Assembly: GCA_023614405.1 (NCBI GenBank)
Contig: CM042697.1
Coordinates: forward strand, 469,446,792-469,510,791
Direction: 5' to 3'
DNA length: 64,000 nucleotides
From: Avena insularis
Taxonomy: Eukaryota > Streptophyta > Magnoliopsida > Poales > Poaceae
Of the stretch, positions 37,841 to 50,100 are shown piece by piece. The position numbers and the translations under genes are program-made. The notes below the pieces were generated by a model that saw nothing but the letters and a program-made list of their open reading frames with translations, did no database searches and was not told where the DNA came from. Every line of letters starts with the position of its first letter. Position 1 is the stretch's first letter.

Positions 37841-37855
37841 TTCAGTCACATCCCC

Positions 37856-38253
37856 TTGACCACAGCCACGTGGCGTGGCACACACCTTTAGTCCCGGTTG
37901 GTGGCTCCAACCGGGACGTATGCTCCCGCCCTCTATAAATGCAACGCCCCAGCCCCCTCTGCCTCCACTCTGTTTTTTCTCTTGGTGGAAGGTGTGAGGG
38001 GTGTGTTAGTTTTTTCTCCCTATGCATGCATTCAAGGTGTTTGATGAAATGTTTCAGTGAATAATCCCGTTCAATTTCTCATAGAACAAAAATATAGAAG
38101 GTGTCCGAGACGCACTTGAGCTTTTTCCTCTTTATTTCCCCCGATCAAGGTTAGCAATCTTATCTTTTCTCTGTCATTGATACAATGCATGTGTCGATGT
38201 GAATTGGTCATTTCACTATTTATGATGTCCTGTTTTTTGATAAACTTACTTAT
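37856..38253 (+). promoter_or_regulatory. 5' subterminal/leader region of inner CACTA
   Basis: Contains the CCCGGTTGG TGGCTCCAACCGGG hairpin at 37892-37919, a TATA box (CTATAAATG, 37933-37941) and a leader before the transposase start at 38254. The first 140 bp recur inverted at 51324-51450, where they form the other end of the outer element. The expected CACTA terminus upstream of 37856 is missing. Confidence 0.65.
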
Positions 38254-41200
38254 ATGATGCATATGAACGGTCGAGAATGGATGTACGGTGACCGGCGCGT
38301 AGCCGGGTATATGAAAGGCGTGGATAAATTTATCGATGTGGCTACGGCAAACAAAGAGAATGGTTTTATACGTTGTCCATGTGTTCAATGTCGGAACAAC
38401 AAGGAGTACTCTTCCTCGAAAATCATTCGCGGCCACCTAATTATGAAAGGTTTCATGCCCAACTATAATTGCTGGACCAAGCACGAGGAAAGAGGGGTTA
38501 TGATAGAAGATGGTGAAGAAGAAGATGATGATAACAACTATCATCATATGTTTCCTGAATACAGTGATACTGCAATGGAAGACAGTGGAGAGGAAGGAGG
38601 TGAAGAACGGGCATCAGATGAGCCGGCTAATGAACTTGGTAGGGTCATTTCTGATGCAAAGCGAGACTGTGAAACAGAAAATGAGAAGTTGAAGTTAGAC
38701 GGCATGTTAGAAGATCACAAGAAATTGTTGTATTGTGAAGATGGCAGCACAAAGCTCGGTACCACACTGGAATTGTTGCGATGGAAGGCAGAGTGTGGTC
38801 TAACTGACTCCTCATTTGAAAAGATGCTGAAAATAATGAAGCCGAAGTTTCCAAAACATAACGAACTTCCCGAGAGTACCTACGAAGCAAAGAAGACTCT
38901 CTGTCCTCTAGGATTAGATGTGCAAAAGATACATGCATGCATTAATGACCGCATCCTCTACCGCGGTAAGGAGTATGAGAATTTCGATAAATGTCCGGTA
39001 TGCAATGCGTTGCGGTATAAGATCAGACGAGATGACCCTGGTGATGTTGAGGGAGAGCCCCTCCGGAAGAGGGTTCCTGCTAAGTTTATGTGGTATGCTC
39101 CTATAATACCAAGGTTGAAACGCATGTTCAGAAACAAAGAGCATGCTAGGTTGTTGTGATGGCACAAAGAAGACCGTAAGAAAGACGGGAAGTTGAGACA
39201 CCCTGCTGATGGGTCACAGTGGAGAAAAATCGAGAGAGACTTCCCAGACTTTGCAGGTGACACAAAGAACTTATGGTTTGGTCTAAGTACGGATTGCATG
39301 AATCCTTTTGGGGAGTAGAGCTACAGTCACATCACCTGGCCTGTGACTATGTATCTACAACCTGCCTCCTTGGTTGTGCATGAAGCGTAAGTTCATTATG
39401 ATGTCAGTGCTCATCCAAGGCCCGAAGCAACCGGGCAACGACATTGATGTGTACCTTAGGCCATTAGTTGAAGAACTCTTACAGTTGTGGGGAAAACCAG
39501 GTGTACGTGCGTGGGATGAGAACAAACAGGAGCCATTTGATCTACGAGGGTTGTTATTCGTAACCATCAATGATTGGCATGCTCTTAGTAACCTTCGTGA
39601 GACAAACAAGGGATATAAGGCATGCACACACTGTTTAGATAAGACTGAAGGTACATATTTGCATAAATGCAAGAAGGTTGTGTACTGGCGAATCGACGAT
39701 TTCTTCCACCAATCATCCGTAAGAAAGAAAGGCAAGCATTTCAAAGGTGAGGCAGATCATCGAAAGAAGCCTGAACTCCCTGCTGGTGATGATGTATTTG
39801 GTATGGTCAAGGACATAGAAGTAATCTTTGGAAAGGGTCCCGGCGGTCAATCAGTTCCGAACGACGTCGCTACAGGACACGCACCCATGTGGAAGAAGAA
39901 ATCTATATTTTGGGAGCTGCCATATTGGAAAGTCCTGCGTGTCCGCTCTTCAATCGACGTGATGCACGTGACGAAGAATCTTTGCGTGAACCTGCTAGGA
40001 TTCCTAGGCGTGTATGGGAAGACAAAAGATACACGTAAGCACGGGAGGACCAACAAATTATGAAAGACCCAAAGAACATGCATACACATAACAAGACGGA
40101 TAAAGGGCGTCACTTAAGTCGTTCCAGCTATGCTCTTACCAAAGCAGAGAAGGAAATCTTTTTTGAAGTCCTTATAGTATCAAGGTGTCGTCGGGCTTCT
40201 CATCTAAAATAAAGGGGATAATAAATATGGCAGAGAAAAAGTTCCAAAACCTGAAGTCTCATGACTGTCACGTGATTATGACGCAGTTTCTTCCGATTGC
40301 ATTGAGGGGGCTTCTACCGGAAAATGTTCGAGTACCCATTGTGAAGCTGTGTGCATTCCTCAATGCAATATCTCAGAAGGTAATCAATCCAGATATTCTG
40401 CCAAGGTTACAGAAGGATGTGGTACAATGTCTTGTTAGTTTTGAATTGGTGTTCCCACCATCCTTCTTCAATATTATGACGCATCTCCTGGTTCACCTAG
40501 TGGAAGAGATTGCCATTCTCGGTCCGGTATTTCTGCACAATATGTTCCCCTTTGAGAGGTTCATGGGAGTCTTAAAGAAATATGTTCATAACCGTGCTAG
40601 ACCAGAAGGAAGCATCTCCAAGGGATATGGAACAGAGGAGGTCATTGAGTTTTGTGTTGACTTTATTCCTGACCTTAAGACGATTGGTGTTTCTGACTCG
40701 CGGCATGAGGGAAGACTAAGTGGAAAAGGCACGCTGGGAAAGAAAGCAATGATATGTAGGGACGGGATTCTTTCACTAAAGCACACTACAGTTCTACATA
40801 ATTCCACCTTGGCAGCTCCGTATATCGAGGAACACAAGAATATTATACGCTCAAAAACCGGCAAGCCTGAATCATGGATTCTGAGATGAACACATGAAGT
40901 CTTTCGGTGGTTGGATGCGGACACATCTCTTGAATGACACCACTTTGGAGATCAGCTATACTTGTTGGCGCGTCACCATCTTCTCTTGTATTGAATTTCC
41001 AAAGTGCAAAATAAATGGGAATACATTCTACATGATCGCCCAAGATAAAGAGCACCAACCAAAATAGTGGTGTCGCTTTGATGCAATAGGCGAGAATAGA
41101 CAAAAGGACACATATTATGGTTACATAGAGGAGATATGGGAACTAGACTATGGAGTCTCTTTTAAGGTCCCTTTGTTTCATTGCAAATGGGTCAACTTTG

Positions 41201-41560
41201 AATGGGGAAGGGGTAAAGATAGACCAGTTATACGGAATGACAACAGTGGATCTCAACAATCTTGGTTATAGAGATGAACCATTCGTCCTAGCCAATGATG
41301 TGTCTCAGGTTTTCTATGTGAAGGACATGTCCTCTAGACCGAAAAAAAGAAAAAATATGCAAACGAATACATCATATGATGAGCCAAAGCGTCACATAGT
41401 TCTTTCAGGGAAAAGAAACATCGTGGGAATCGAGGACAAGACAGACATGTCAGAATATTATAATAAGTTTGATGAAATTCCGCCATTCACAGTGAAAACT
41501 GACCCAAGCATTCCGTTAAGTAAAGAAGATGCTCCATGGTTACGTCTGAAGCGATCATAA
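38254..41560 (+). pseudogene. CACTA transposase, TNP2 type, with stops and frameshifts
   Basis: The encoded transposase would bind the terminal and subterminal repeats and cut the element. Domain order: a transposase-associated N-terminal domain (REWMYGDRRVAGYM, then FIRCPCVQCRNN and RGHLIMKGFMPNY); an acidic linker; a TNP2 core (KMLKIMKPKFPKHNELPESTY, FDKCPVCNALRY, and RGLLFVTINDWHALSNLR with the CTHCLDKTEGTYL zinc-like segment); a DUF4218-like part (NLKSHDCHVIMTQFLPIALRG and FPFERFMGVLKKYVHNRARPE); and a DUF4216-like end (YGMTTVDLNNLGYRDEPFVL and VFYVKDMSSRPKKRKN). Breaks: a stop at 39157-39159, a stop at 39316-39318, and frame changes near 39370, 40060-40190 and 40890-41150. It cannot make a full transposase. 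Confidence 0.92.
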
Positions 41561-41807
41561 GGAAGGACATATGCCAAGAAGTTCATGCTCATATTATGTA
41601 ACTCTAGTTCATGTCTTTCGTGGTTTGTGGCTTGACCGAAGGATATCTTTCGCAGTTTGTGGCCTTTAGTCCCGGTTTTGTAGTCTCAGTTTTTAATATT
41701 AATAAATATCTTGAGTGTTAGTCCTGTTTTGTGGCTGGACCGGGACTATGAAGAAGTTGTCCCGATTCGTACTTACCATTAAGATCTGATCTCCAAACGC
41801 GCGCAGT

Positions 41808-42300
41808 CACATATTAGGGAGTGCCTCTATGACCAGTTTCTTGGAGATGCCGGAGGACTGGGATCCGGCGGCATCTCCCTAAAACTGGTCGTAGTGGTGT
41901 CCCTGCTCTCGAAAACCATCTTGCAGCTTGTAACTTCTCTAACTAGATCAAGACGCCTCGGAGCTAACTAATTTCACATATTAGGGAGTGCCACTATGAC
42001 CAGTTTCTCGGAGATGCCGGAGGAGGCCGGACTCGTCGGCATCTCCACAACTGGTCGTAGTGGTGTCCCTGCTCTCGAAAACCATCTTGCAGCTTGTAAC
42101 TTCTCTAACTAGATCAATACGCCTCGGAGCTAACTAATTTCACATATTAGGGAGTGCCTCTATGACCAGTTTCTCGGAGATGCCGGAGGACTGGGCTCCG
42201 TCGGCATCTCCCTGAAACTGGCCGTAGTGGTGTCCCTGCTCTCGAAAACCATCTTGGAGATGCCTCAAACTGGATGGAGGACTGGACTCGCAAGGATGCC
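41808..42300 (+). repeat. Tandem repeat, three units of about 166 bp, each with a hairpin
   Basis: Units start at 41808, 41975 and 42141 with CACATATTAGGGAGTGCC. Each carries an inverted pair GACCAGTTTCT..GGAGATGCCGG and GGCATCTCC..ACTGGTCGTAG, predicted to fold. It lies after the transposase gene inside the CACTA. Confidence 0.88.
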
Positions 42301-42319
42301 TATTTATAGTACAAGCAGC

Positions 42320-42530
42320 TCGGCATAGTGTCGACACTTACGAAATAATGTCGACACTCACCCCTATCATTAGTGTTGACTCGTGTTTTGTCCCGGTTGG
42401 TGTCTCCAACCGGGACTACAGGTTGATCTTTAGTCCCGGTTGGTGACACCATCCGGGACAAGGTACACGCCGCACGACATAATGCCAACACTCACCCCTA
42501 TCATTAGTGCTGCCTGGCCCAGCCTGCCGA
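42320..42530. repeat. Internal CACTA hairpin repeats
   Basis: CCCGGTTGGTGTCTCCAACCGGGAC and a second variant with GGTGACACC, set between two copies of ACTCACCCCTATCATTAGTG (42358 and 42491). These are subterminal-type repeats in the middle of the element, suggesting an old nested end. Confidence 0.6.
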
Positions 42531-43830
42531 ATCGTCCATCCCGGGTAAAAAGGACAAATGTCTGCCGAATCGGCAGGAAGTGGGTCCGGTTTGTACTACA
42601 GATATCCAATGCATGTTCTAACGATGCTCGTCCCCTATCTTCATGCACACCGATTCGACCATAGTTAGAAATTCAGATAATTCAAAACGGGCATAATAAA
42701 TTCAAAAAAATCCAAACAATGAAAATCCTTCGCGTGGTGTCATATTATATTACATAGTTGAAAGGAAAAATACCAGACTTGGTATATTGATCATGTTTCG
42801 AAAAAACCTTCACAAAATGACCTATCATGTTCGAGGTTTCATGGCTTTCGGTCCAAATGACCGATGTTATGTGCTGAATCACGGCATAGTTTATGATGTT
42901 GTGCCAATATTATGCATGTGTGTGGACATTGGTATGGAGAACAATGTTGCAGGAGGAAGTTTTCCTTTTTGTCGCACGGAAAAGCGTTTTTCCATTTTCC
43001 GGCAAAAAATGGTCGCTTTGTGAAGTAACCACCAAAATGCCGTTTCAGAATGCTCGTCCCATTTTCCTAAAATACTAGACCACCTTACATGGACTATCTC
43101 TTAACGGGACATCTCAAACCTTTTTTCCATCCGGGTAAAAGGACAAATGTCTGCGAATCGGTAGGAAGTGGGTCCGGTTTGTACTACAGTACATGATCTA
43201 TCGCCGTGATTTTTGAAAAATCATTTTTAGACTCGCAATATATGGTTTCTTCAGAGATCCAATGCAAGTTCTAACGATGCTCGTCCCCTATCTTCATGCA
43301 CACCGGTTCGACCATAGTTAGAAATTCAGATAATTCAAAACGGGCATAATAAATTCAAAAAAATCCAAACAATGAAAATCCTTCGCGTGGTGTCATATTA
43401 TGTTACATAGTTGAAAGGAAAAATACCATACTTGGTATATTGATCATGTTTCAAAAAAAACTTCACAAAATGACCTATCATGTTCGAGGTTTCATGGCTT
43501 TCGGTCCAAATGACCGATGTTATGTGCTGAATCACAGCATAGTTTATGATGTTGTGCCCATATTATGCATGTGTGTGGACATTGGTATGGAGAACAATAT
43601 TGCAGGAGGAAGTTTTCCTTTTTGTCGCACGGAAAATCCCTTTTCCATTTTCTGAGCGCAAAAAACGGGTCGTTTTATGAAGTAACCACCAAAATGCCGT
43701 TTCAGAATGCTACCGTCCCATTTTCCTAAAATACTAGACCACCTTACATGGACTATCTCCCAACCGAGACATCTCAAACCTTTTCGTCCATCCCGGGTAA
43801 AAAGGACAAATGTCTGCCCGCTAGTGCAAA
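42530..43830 (+). repeat. Tandem duplication of about 655 bp (2 units plus a stub)
   Basis: 42598-43140 and 43254-43800 share long blocks (TTCTAACGATGCTCGTCCCC, TTGAAAGGAAAAATACCA, GACCGATGTTATGTGCTGAA). The block CGGGTAAAAAGGACAAATGTC occurs at about 42541, 43133 and 43796. The second unit has an extra 55-60 bp near 43190-43250. Long ORFs here are copies of each other and have no recognisable domain. Confidence 0.85.
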
Positions 43831-43849
43831 AAAAATCCGAACAATGAAA

Positions 43850-43940
43850 ATCCTCCCGCCATTTTTTCCCGCCAGTTTTTCCCGCCAGTTCTTCCCTCCA
43901 GTTATCTTCCTGCCATTTCTCACTATATATATATGTAGGG
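43850..43940 (+). promoter_or_regulatory. Promoter-like region of the CACTA passenger ORF
   Basis: Repeated CCCGCCAGTT-type motifs (43856-43912) are followed by a TATA run (TATATATATA, about 43924-43933), 70 bp before the ATG at 44002. This looks like a self-contained promoter inside the transposon. Confidence 0.45.
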
Positions 43941-44001
43941 TTGGCCACCATTGTCATTGCACATATCTAGACTCATATCTGCAACCTCATCACTCTTTCC
44001 C

Positions 44002-44625
44002 ATGACTTCCACCGTAGCACTAACTCCTAGGGAGGCGGAGGCGCTTTGCGCCTCGAACTACCCCTGCCCGTTGGGCTACTGTGTCCCCGTCGGCTGGATG
44101 CTGAGCGCCGGAGGCGTGCCGGTTCCTCCTGTCCCTCTAGGTGTGACGCGTCGGATGGCCATCACGAACCAGTACTACTTCAAGCTCACGCCGGAGCAGC
44201 GGAGGAATCCCAGATGGCATCCCGACCATTTTCTAACTTGGGAAGCCTTCTTCGTGGATCGGCGTGAGAGGGCACTCGCCAGGCACGAGGAGGACGGCCC
44301 ACCTCCTCCGAACTTCAACGAGGCTAGTCGTCGGCTGTGGTGGCGCGGCCGGACTCTCCAAAGCGTCATGGCCTACGACACGGCCACCGACTCTAGCCCC
44401 CGCCTGCGCTACCCTCAAGTCCAGCCCACTCGTACTCAGCCTTCAAGGTTCAACTACGGCGACCCCGACGACGATAGCGACGACGGCAGTAGTACGACGA
44501 CTACAGTGGCGAGTATTACAGGTGTAGGCAGGAGCATGACTGAATTATTCCAACATTGCAAAACAAGTTCGGTCGATTATGGCTTAACCTGGCCATGTAT
44601 CTTAATTTTCAGTTCTTCTATGTAA
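44002..44625 (+). CDS. CACTA passenger ORF, hypothetical protein
   Basis: A 207-residue product if the ATG at 44002 is used (MTSTVALTPREAEALCASNY); an in-frame ATG at 43951 would add 17 residues, but the TATA box spacing favours 44002. The N-terminal PREAEALCASNYPCPLGY and GGVPVPPVPLGVTRR parts, a central LTPEQRRNPRWHPDHFLTWE and an Asp-rich DPDDDSDDGSS segment resemble a hypothetical protein family that I have seen inside Triticeae CACTA elements. Function unknown; no catalytic motif visible. GC-rich codons contrast with the AT-rich flanks, suggesting capture from a host gene. The last 30 codons (after about 44515) look like read-through of non-coding sequence, so the real 3' end or an intron may lie there. 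Confidence 0.5.
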   Translation: MTSTVALTPREAEALCASNYPCPLGYCVPVGWMLSAGGVPVPPVPLGVTRRMAITNQYYFKLTPEQRRNPRWHPDHFLTWEAFFVDRRERALARHEEDGPPPPNFNEASRRLWWRGRTLQSVMAYDTATDSSPRLRYPQVQPTRTQPSRFNYGDPDDDSDDGSSTTTTVASITGVGRSMTELFQHCKTSSVDYGLTWPCILIFSSSM

Positions 44626-44720
44626 CTTTGTGTTAGTTGCGTTATGTACTTTAATTCCAGTTCTATCCTAATCAAATTTTCTTTCCGCCCATTATTTTCC
44701 GTCCTTTTTTTCGCCCATTA

Positions 44721-45270
44721 AAAACAGAAAATGGTTTTGAATTACTTATTCAAATCCAAACACTTTTTATGTTTAAAGTTTTTCTAAATTCCAAATTGAT
44801 ATTAAAAAAATATAAGTTAATTCATTTTTAATTGTAAATGGTTCATATTTTAAATGGTTACATTAATTATTTTTTAAAACAGAAAATGGTTTTGAATTAT
44901 TTATTCAAATCTAAACACTTTTTATGTTTAAAGTTTTTCTAAATTCCAAATTAATATTCAAAAAATATAAGTTAATTCATTTTTAATTTTAAATGGTTAC
45001 ATTAATTATTTTTTAAAAATAAAAAATGGTTTTGGATTATTTATTCAAATCCAGACACTTTTTATGTTTAAAGTTTTTCTAAAATCCAAATTAATATTTA
45101 AAAAATATAAGTTATTTTATTATTAATTTTAAATGGTTCATAGTTTAAATGGTTACATTAATTATTTTTAAAAAACAGAAAATAGTTTCGAATTAGTTAT
45201 TCAAATTCAAACACTTTTTATGTTTAAATTTTTTTAAATTCCAAAGTAATTATCATTTAAAAAACATTAC
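44721..45270 (+). repeat. AT-rich tandem repeat, four units of about 138-156 bp
   Basis: Units start near 44721, 44877, 45015 and 45171 with (A)CAGAAAATGGTTTTGAATTA and contain CAAACACTTTTTATGTTTAAA. These are diverged tandem copies between the passenger ORF and the second gene. Confidence 0.85.
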
Positions 45271-45339
45271 AAATTTAAATCCCAAAAGAAAAAATAAGGC
45301 GGGAACAGAGAGAAAATACCTAAATTTTTTTGAAAACAG

Positions 45340-45530
45340 GGGTATATGTCCCGGTTGGAGCCACCAACCGGGACTAAAGACCCCCTGCGCGCGCCCCTTT
45401 ATCTGCTGAAAAATTGGAGTATACGTCCCGGTTGGTGGCTCCAACCGGGACGTTTTACCCTTTTGTCCCGGTTGGAACCTCCAACCGGGACTAAAGGCCC
45501 TTCCCCTTTATACACGACGCCCCTTCTCCT
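45340..45530 (+). promoter_or_regulatory. Second set of CACTA hairpins with TATA, before the second gene
   Basis: Three CCCGGTTGG / CCAACCGGG hairpins at 45348-45375, 45427-45453 and 45465-45493 precede TTTATACACGACG (about 45508). This has the layout of a CACTA 5' end but lies inside the element. It may be the promoter of the second gene or the trace of another nested end. Confidence 0.55.
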
Positions 45531-47114
45531 TCTCCTTCTTCCCTGTTCCTCATCAACCGCAACAGATCATCGCCGCCCTTGTGAGACAAGCGCCTTCGGC
45601 CGTCAGTCAACCACCGCCCATTGTTGGTCTCCACCGCCTGCCCGTCGGACTCCTGGCTGCCCGCTGTCACGCCTCCACGTGCTCCTCGCCGGCGCACCAA
45701 GCCTCGCCGACTCCGGCCACCGCCTCCACCGCTGATTCCGGCCACCCCGAACCCCTCCGTCTAGTTTTTCGAGCTCCTGGTGAGTATCTGAAGCTCAAGG
45801 CAAGCTCCGTTTGCACCTTGCTTGTTGTACGCCGCTTGTGTCCGAGCAAGCTCCGCCGCTCGCCGCTGTCGTGACCACTGTTCCGATGACCACAAGCGGG
45901 CGGCGCTGCCACCACTAGGTCGGCCTCGATCTCCTCTTTCCAACTAGCCTACCCACTAGCACGCGCATGCAGCGAATCGACGGATTCGAGCCCAACCCGA
46001 GGATCGCCATTGCTGATGTCATGCTGACATCAGCATGAGGCAATATATCCTTTTTTCTGGAAATAATTATAATAACACATGGGGCCCACACATCAGTGAC
46101 TGTGAGTAGCCCCAGATCGAGTGAGAAATGTTTCCCAGCCTATGGTGACGTCAGCCTGAGGTCATAAATGTTTTAAAATTGATTAAATAAATTTCAGAAA
46201 ATGATTTAATATTTTAAAATCAATAACTTATTATTTATAAGTCAGAAAAATATGTATAATATACCAAAATGTTTAGAAAAATGAAACCTACCTATTTAAG
46301 CTATAATCATGCATTGTTAAGAAACTTAAATAACAACTTTTATTAGAAGAACATAGTAACCCCTCACAGGTGATTCCGGAGTTTCCCCGAGTTAGGGTTT
46401 GCGCCCCTCGGAACCCCGTTTAATTTGTCGAGCGTGCTTTAGGGTTACTTTTCAATACAATTTAACTTGTCATATCATCATACTTGCTTGATCATTGCAT
46501 CGATGCTTTAGGGTTTCCCTTTCTTTTTGGTGTTTGGATTATTAGGTTTATTATTAGTTAGGTATTATTAGGTTTATTAATTAGTTTGGTATTATTAGTC
46601 TTATTGCTTGGTCAGTCACTGTGGGTAGCCCCAGACCCGATTCACATTGTCAAACAACTTAAAAACCCTATCTTAGATAAGGAATCATGAATACCCCTTA
46701 GGTGCATGTGGGTTCGACGATGTGCCTTCGCCAGGGCATTCCGAACCCTCTTAAATCGATTCCAATATGGTATTTTGTTAGTATCTAGTGTTACCTATCT
46801 GCTGAATAGTTTCCCTTTTGTAGCCTTATACTCATGTTCCCCTCTCATATGCATTCGAGGTTTCTCCGAACTAGGTTTTACACCCCTCGGAACTCTGAAA
46901 TATTGATTTTAGTTGATTTTAGCTAGAGTTACCTATCTACTACACAGTTTCCTTTTTGTAGCTAGGTTTAGGGTTTAGGGTTTCTCTTCATTTTTATTAT
47001 TGTGTATGTATATATTAGGGTTTCTCTGAATTAGGGTTTATATCTCTCAACACCGTACCTAACGTTCTCCCTTAGCCGCTTTGACTTATCCGTTTTTCCA
47101 CCTATGTAGAAAAT
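45531..47114 (+). other. Leader/intron-like DNA of the CACTA second gene
   Basis: Between the TATA-like site near 45508 and the ATG at 47115 there is a GC-rich part (45540-45960) with overlapping open frames but no domain, then AT-rich DNA. The latter has repeated phrases such as CCCCTCGGAACTCTG-like and GTTACCTATCTRCT. I treat it as untranslated leader and introns. Confidence 0.35.
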
Positions 47115-50100
47115 ATGGACCCACACGTCAGATACGAAGAAAAGGAAGAGTTGATCCAAGGTGTGATCCGCGGGGAAGAAAATTTAGATGTATCAACGTT
47201 TACGAACAACTCCGGTGAGGTGATCCTCTTTTTTGCGGAATAGACAACTTGTTTGAGGTTGAAGGTGTTGCCTTCCATGAGAAAGCGATGCCTTGTGTGT
47301 CGAGAAGACAACCGCTCGTGAGGTGCATGTAATATAATTAATTCATTAATTAATCATCTGCTATCTATATAGAAATAGTAACGATGATCTTTCTTCTTTT
47401 AGCCCTCGGATCGAACAAATCTTTGAAAAGAGCGTACGAGGCCCAACCAAAAAGTTGCAAGACCATGAGAGGTTCAGGATCGAAGATGTCGCTGAATACG
47501 GCAAACCGACGGCTCCCGAAGTTGTCGCAAACAAATTTGTGGCACAATGCGGAGTAATCGTTAGGGACTTAATCCCGATCACCATTCAAAATTGGAATAG
47601 GCCTGCTGATGCGGAAGAAGAGGGAACATGTTTATTTGTCGCTAACCACGCCAAAGATTTACTGTGGAAGAGGCTCATGGTTAATTTCAAACTACCGAAG
47701 ATAGAGTTGGATCCAAATGCAGAGGATCTAGTTGAGGACGCCTTAGAACATGGGAGAGCCATTGAGGCTAAGGTCAGGGAGTGGGCTTTGAATAAGATGG
47801 CCCAGTGTTTCACCAACTGGAAGAAAAGATTGCACCTTGACTATGTCGTGAAAGAGAAGACTCCCGATTTCAAGAATATTCAGTTTGAGAAGATAAAACC
47901 ATTCTAGGCTGAGTTTGTGGACTACAAGACATTAGAAAAACCTAAGAAAATGTCTGCAACGGATAAGCTGAATGCTGCTAACAAGAAGTATCACCATACT
48001 ATGGGGCAAGGTGGCTACAGGGCTGGCATTCCTAAGTAGGAGAAACTTGAGAATGAACTGCGTGCTAAAAATATCACCCCAGAGACAGACGATTGGGTAG
48101 AACATGCAAGGAATTGGTTTTACGGGCATGGGGGCACGTTGGACTCGAAAGGGAGGTGTATATATAACATACGACATAAAGAAGACCCCTTGCCAATCGA
48201 GAGGATGAGAAAAGCAGTAAAGGCTGTTAAAGATGGGGACTTCATTCCCGATAGAGAGAATGATGATCTCATACTCGCCCTTGGAAATAAGGAACATGAT
48301 GGACGAACATGAGGCACAAGCGGCTCCAAACCATGGAGGACTGGGTTTCCCAAAGAGAGGAAGAAATATCCTGATAGAAGCCGTTAGAGGAGAAAGGACA
48401 GGGCGGAAGTTGAAGCAGATAGTCAGAAAGAGCGAATGCGTATAATTGAAGAACGAATAAAGGAACAACAAGATGAAATTAACGCACTTAAAGAGCAAAG
48501 TACTACCGGCCCATCTTAGCAACACACTGCATTCGATGCTACCGGCCTCTCGAATAATCGAAAAAGTAGTGTGGCTTCCACCGAGGTCTCGGGTGATGAC
48601 AATGGCGATGCCGATGGTGCACCGACAATGGCTCCTGTTGGCTACCCAGTGGATGATATCACAGAGATGACACACTGCGAGCTACATGTCAAAGTTGTGA
48701 ACATATCAATGAAGGTGGCGGTCGGCTATGCCTTACCAATTGGACCCACACCAACTTACCACTGTCGTCCGGTTCCAGAGGGCTACGCTGTTGTCGGGGT
48801 GGATGAAATCATGCCCACCTTTGATGTTTTGAAGCTTGACTACCCTGCAGGTGAAGGGGATGTGACTGAACAGGGAGACGCAAAAAACGTCACCATTCTA
48901 TGGCCAAAGGAATGTATCGTGCTTCGAAATCACACGCCAAGGCCATCTTCGCCGCCGCCTCACCCGTCTCCAGCGAGGTCGTCACCGCCGCGGCACCCGT
49001 CTTCGTCGCCTCACCCGGCTCCGTCGCCTCACCAATCTCCGGCGCAGCCATCGCCGCGGGAGCCATCGACGGCGCCTCAGGATAAAAAGCGTAAGCGTAC
49101 CGCTACTCTGCGTCTTGGTAAGCGATCGCCGAAACATAAACAAGAGCCTCTTCCAAAAGTACCAAAGGTTCCTCCCAAGAGAGCTTATAACTGTACTGAA
49201 GAGGAGACTGCGGCGATCGTTGATCTTGAAATGAAGATTTTTGCTAAGTGGCGGCCGAAAGAGCCAGAGTTCCCCAGCACCAAAGAAGAAAAAGCCAAAG
49301 TGTTGAAAATGCTAAAGTCTCGTCATCAACCCGAGCCAAAGCTGTCATCAGACTATGAGCGTTCTATTCTCAAGTCACATGCGGCACAAAAAACCTCGAA
49401 GAGCAATCCTGATGCAAGCGAGAAATCTGTTGCCCAGCTCGGAGAACAAGCAAAACAGTCTTGCGCCCCTCTCAAGGTGATTTCCCAAACCAATGTGGGG
49501 TCGAGCAAATATGGGGCCAAAGAGCAGTATGATCCAGAGGTAGTTGCACTGTCTGGAGAAAGCTGCTCAAGGTATGGGTATTGCCCAGTACTTATCCCAG
49601 TTAGAGTACTTCCCCGTGAGTGAAGTAGCATACAAATACCAGTACGGCAAACCTCTCGTCAAACCTGAGGACGTAAATAATCTTCCAACAAAAATGTGAA
49701 GATTGCATAACTGATACTTGCATGCCACAAAGGCCGGGGCTAACTGGATAGTGCTGAAGGTTACAAAAAAGCATTATGGGAAAGATATAGATGACATGAT
49801 ATTCATTGAATTTGATGAACTATTTCAATTATTCAATCAAGATGCCTTGGACAAATCGATCATCAGTGCCTAATGTCTGTAAGTACTAATTTTGTAATTA
49901 ATTTAGTCTCCAGCTATCTCACCTTGTTTATTGCATGTATATAATCATACTGTAATATGCAGAATGAAGATTCTCGAATGCAGCAGAGGACAAATCTATG
50001 ACATTGGTTTCATTGACCCATATTGGGTTCATCAAGCTAATCTCAAAACAAACCCCCAGGATACGGAGGATAATATAGTACACGCGTTAAGGTTTCAAGA

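Noticed and set aside
41808..42300. Regular repeats that might suggest a CRISPR-like array
   Set aside because: Units are 166 bp with no short spacers, in a plant CACTA element; ordinary tandem repeat.
42787..43655. Two similar ORFs (42787 and 43440) as a gene pair
   Set aside because: They are the two copies of a 655-bp tandem duplication in the CACTA and lack motifs or an upstream promoter.
45346..45915. Overlapping ORFs before the CACTA second gene
   Set aside because: Several frames are open at once in a GC-rich leader and none shows a domain or homology that I recognise.
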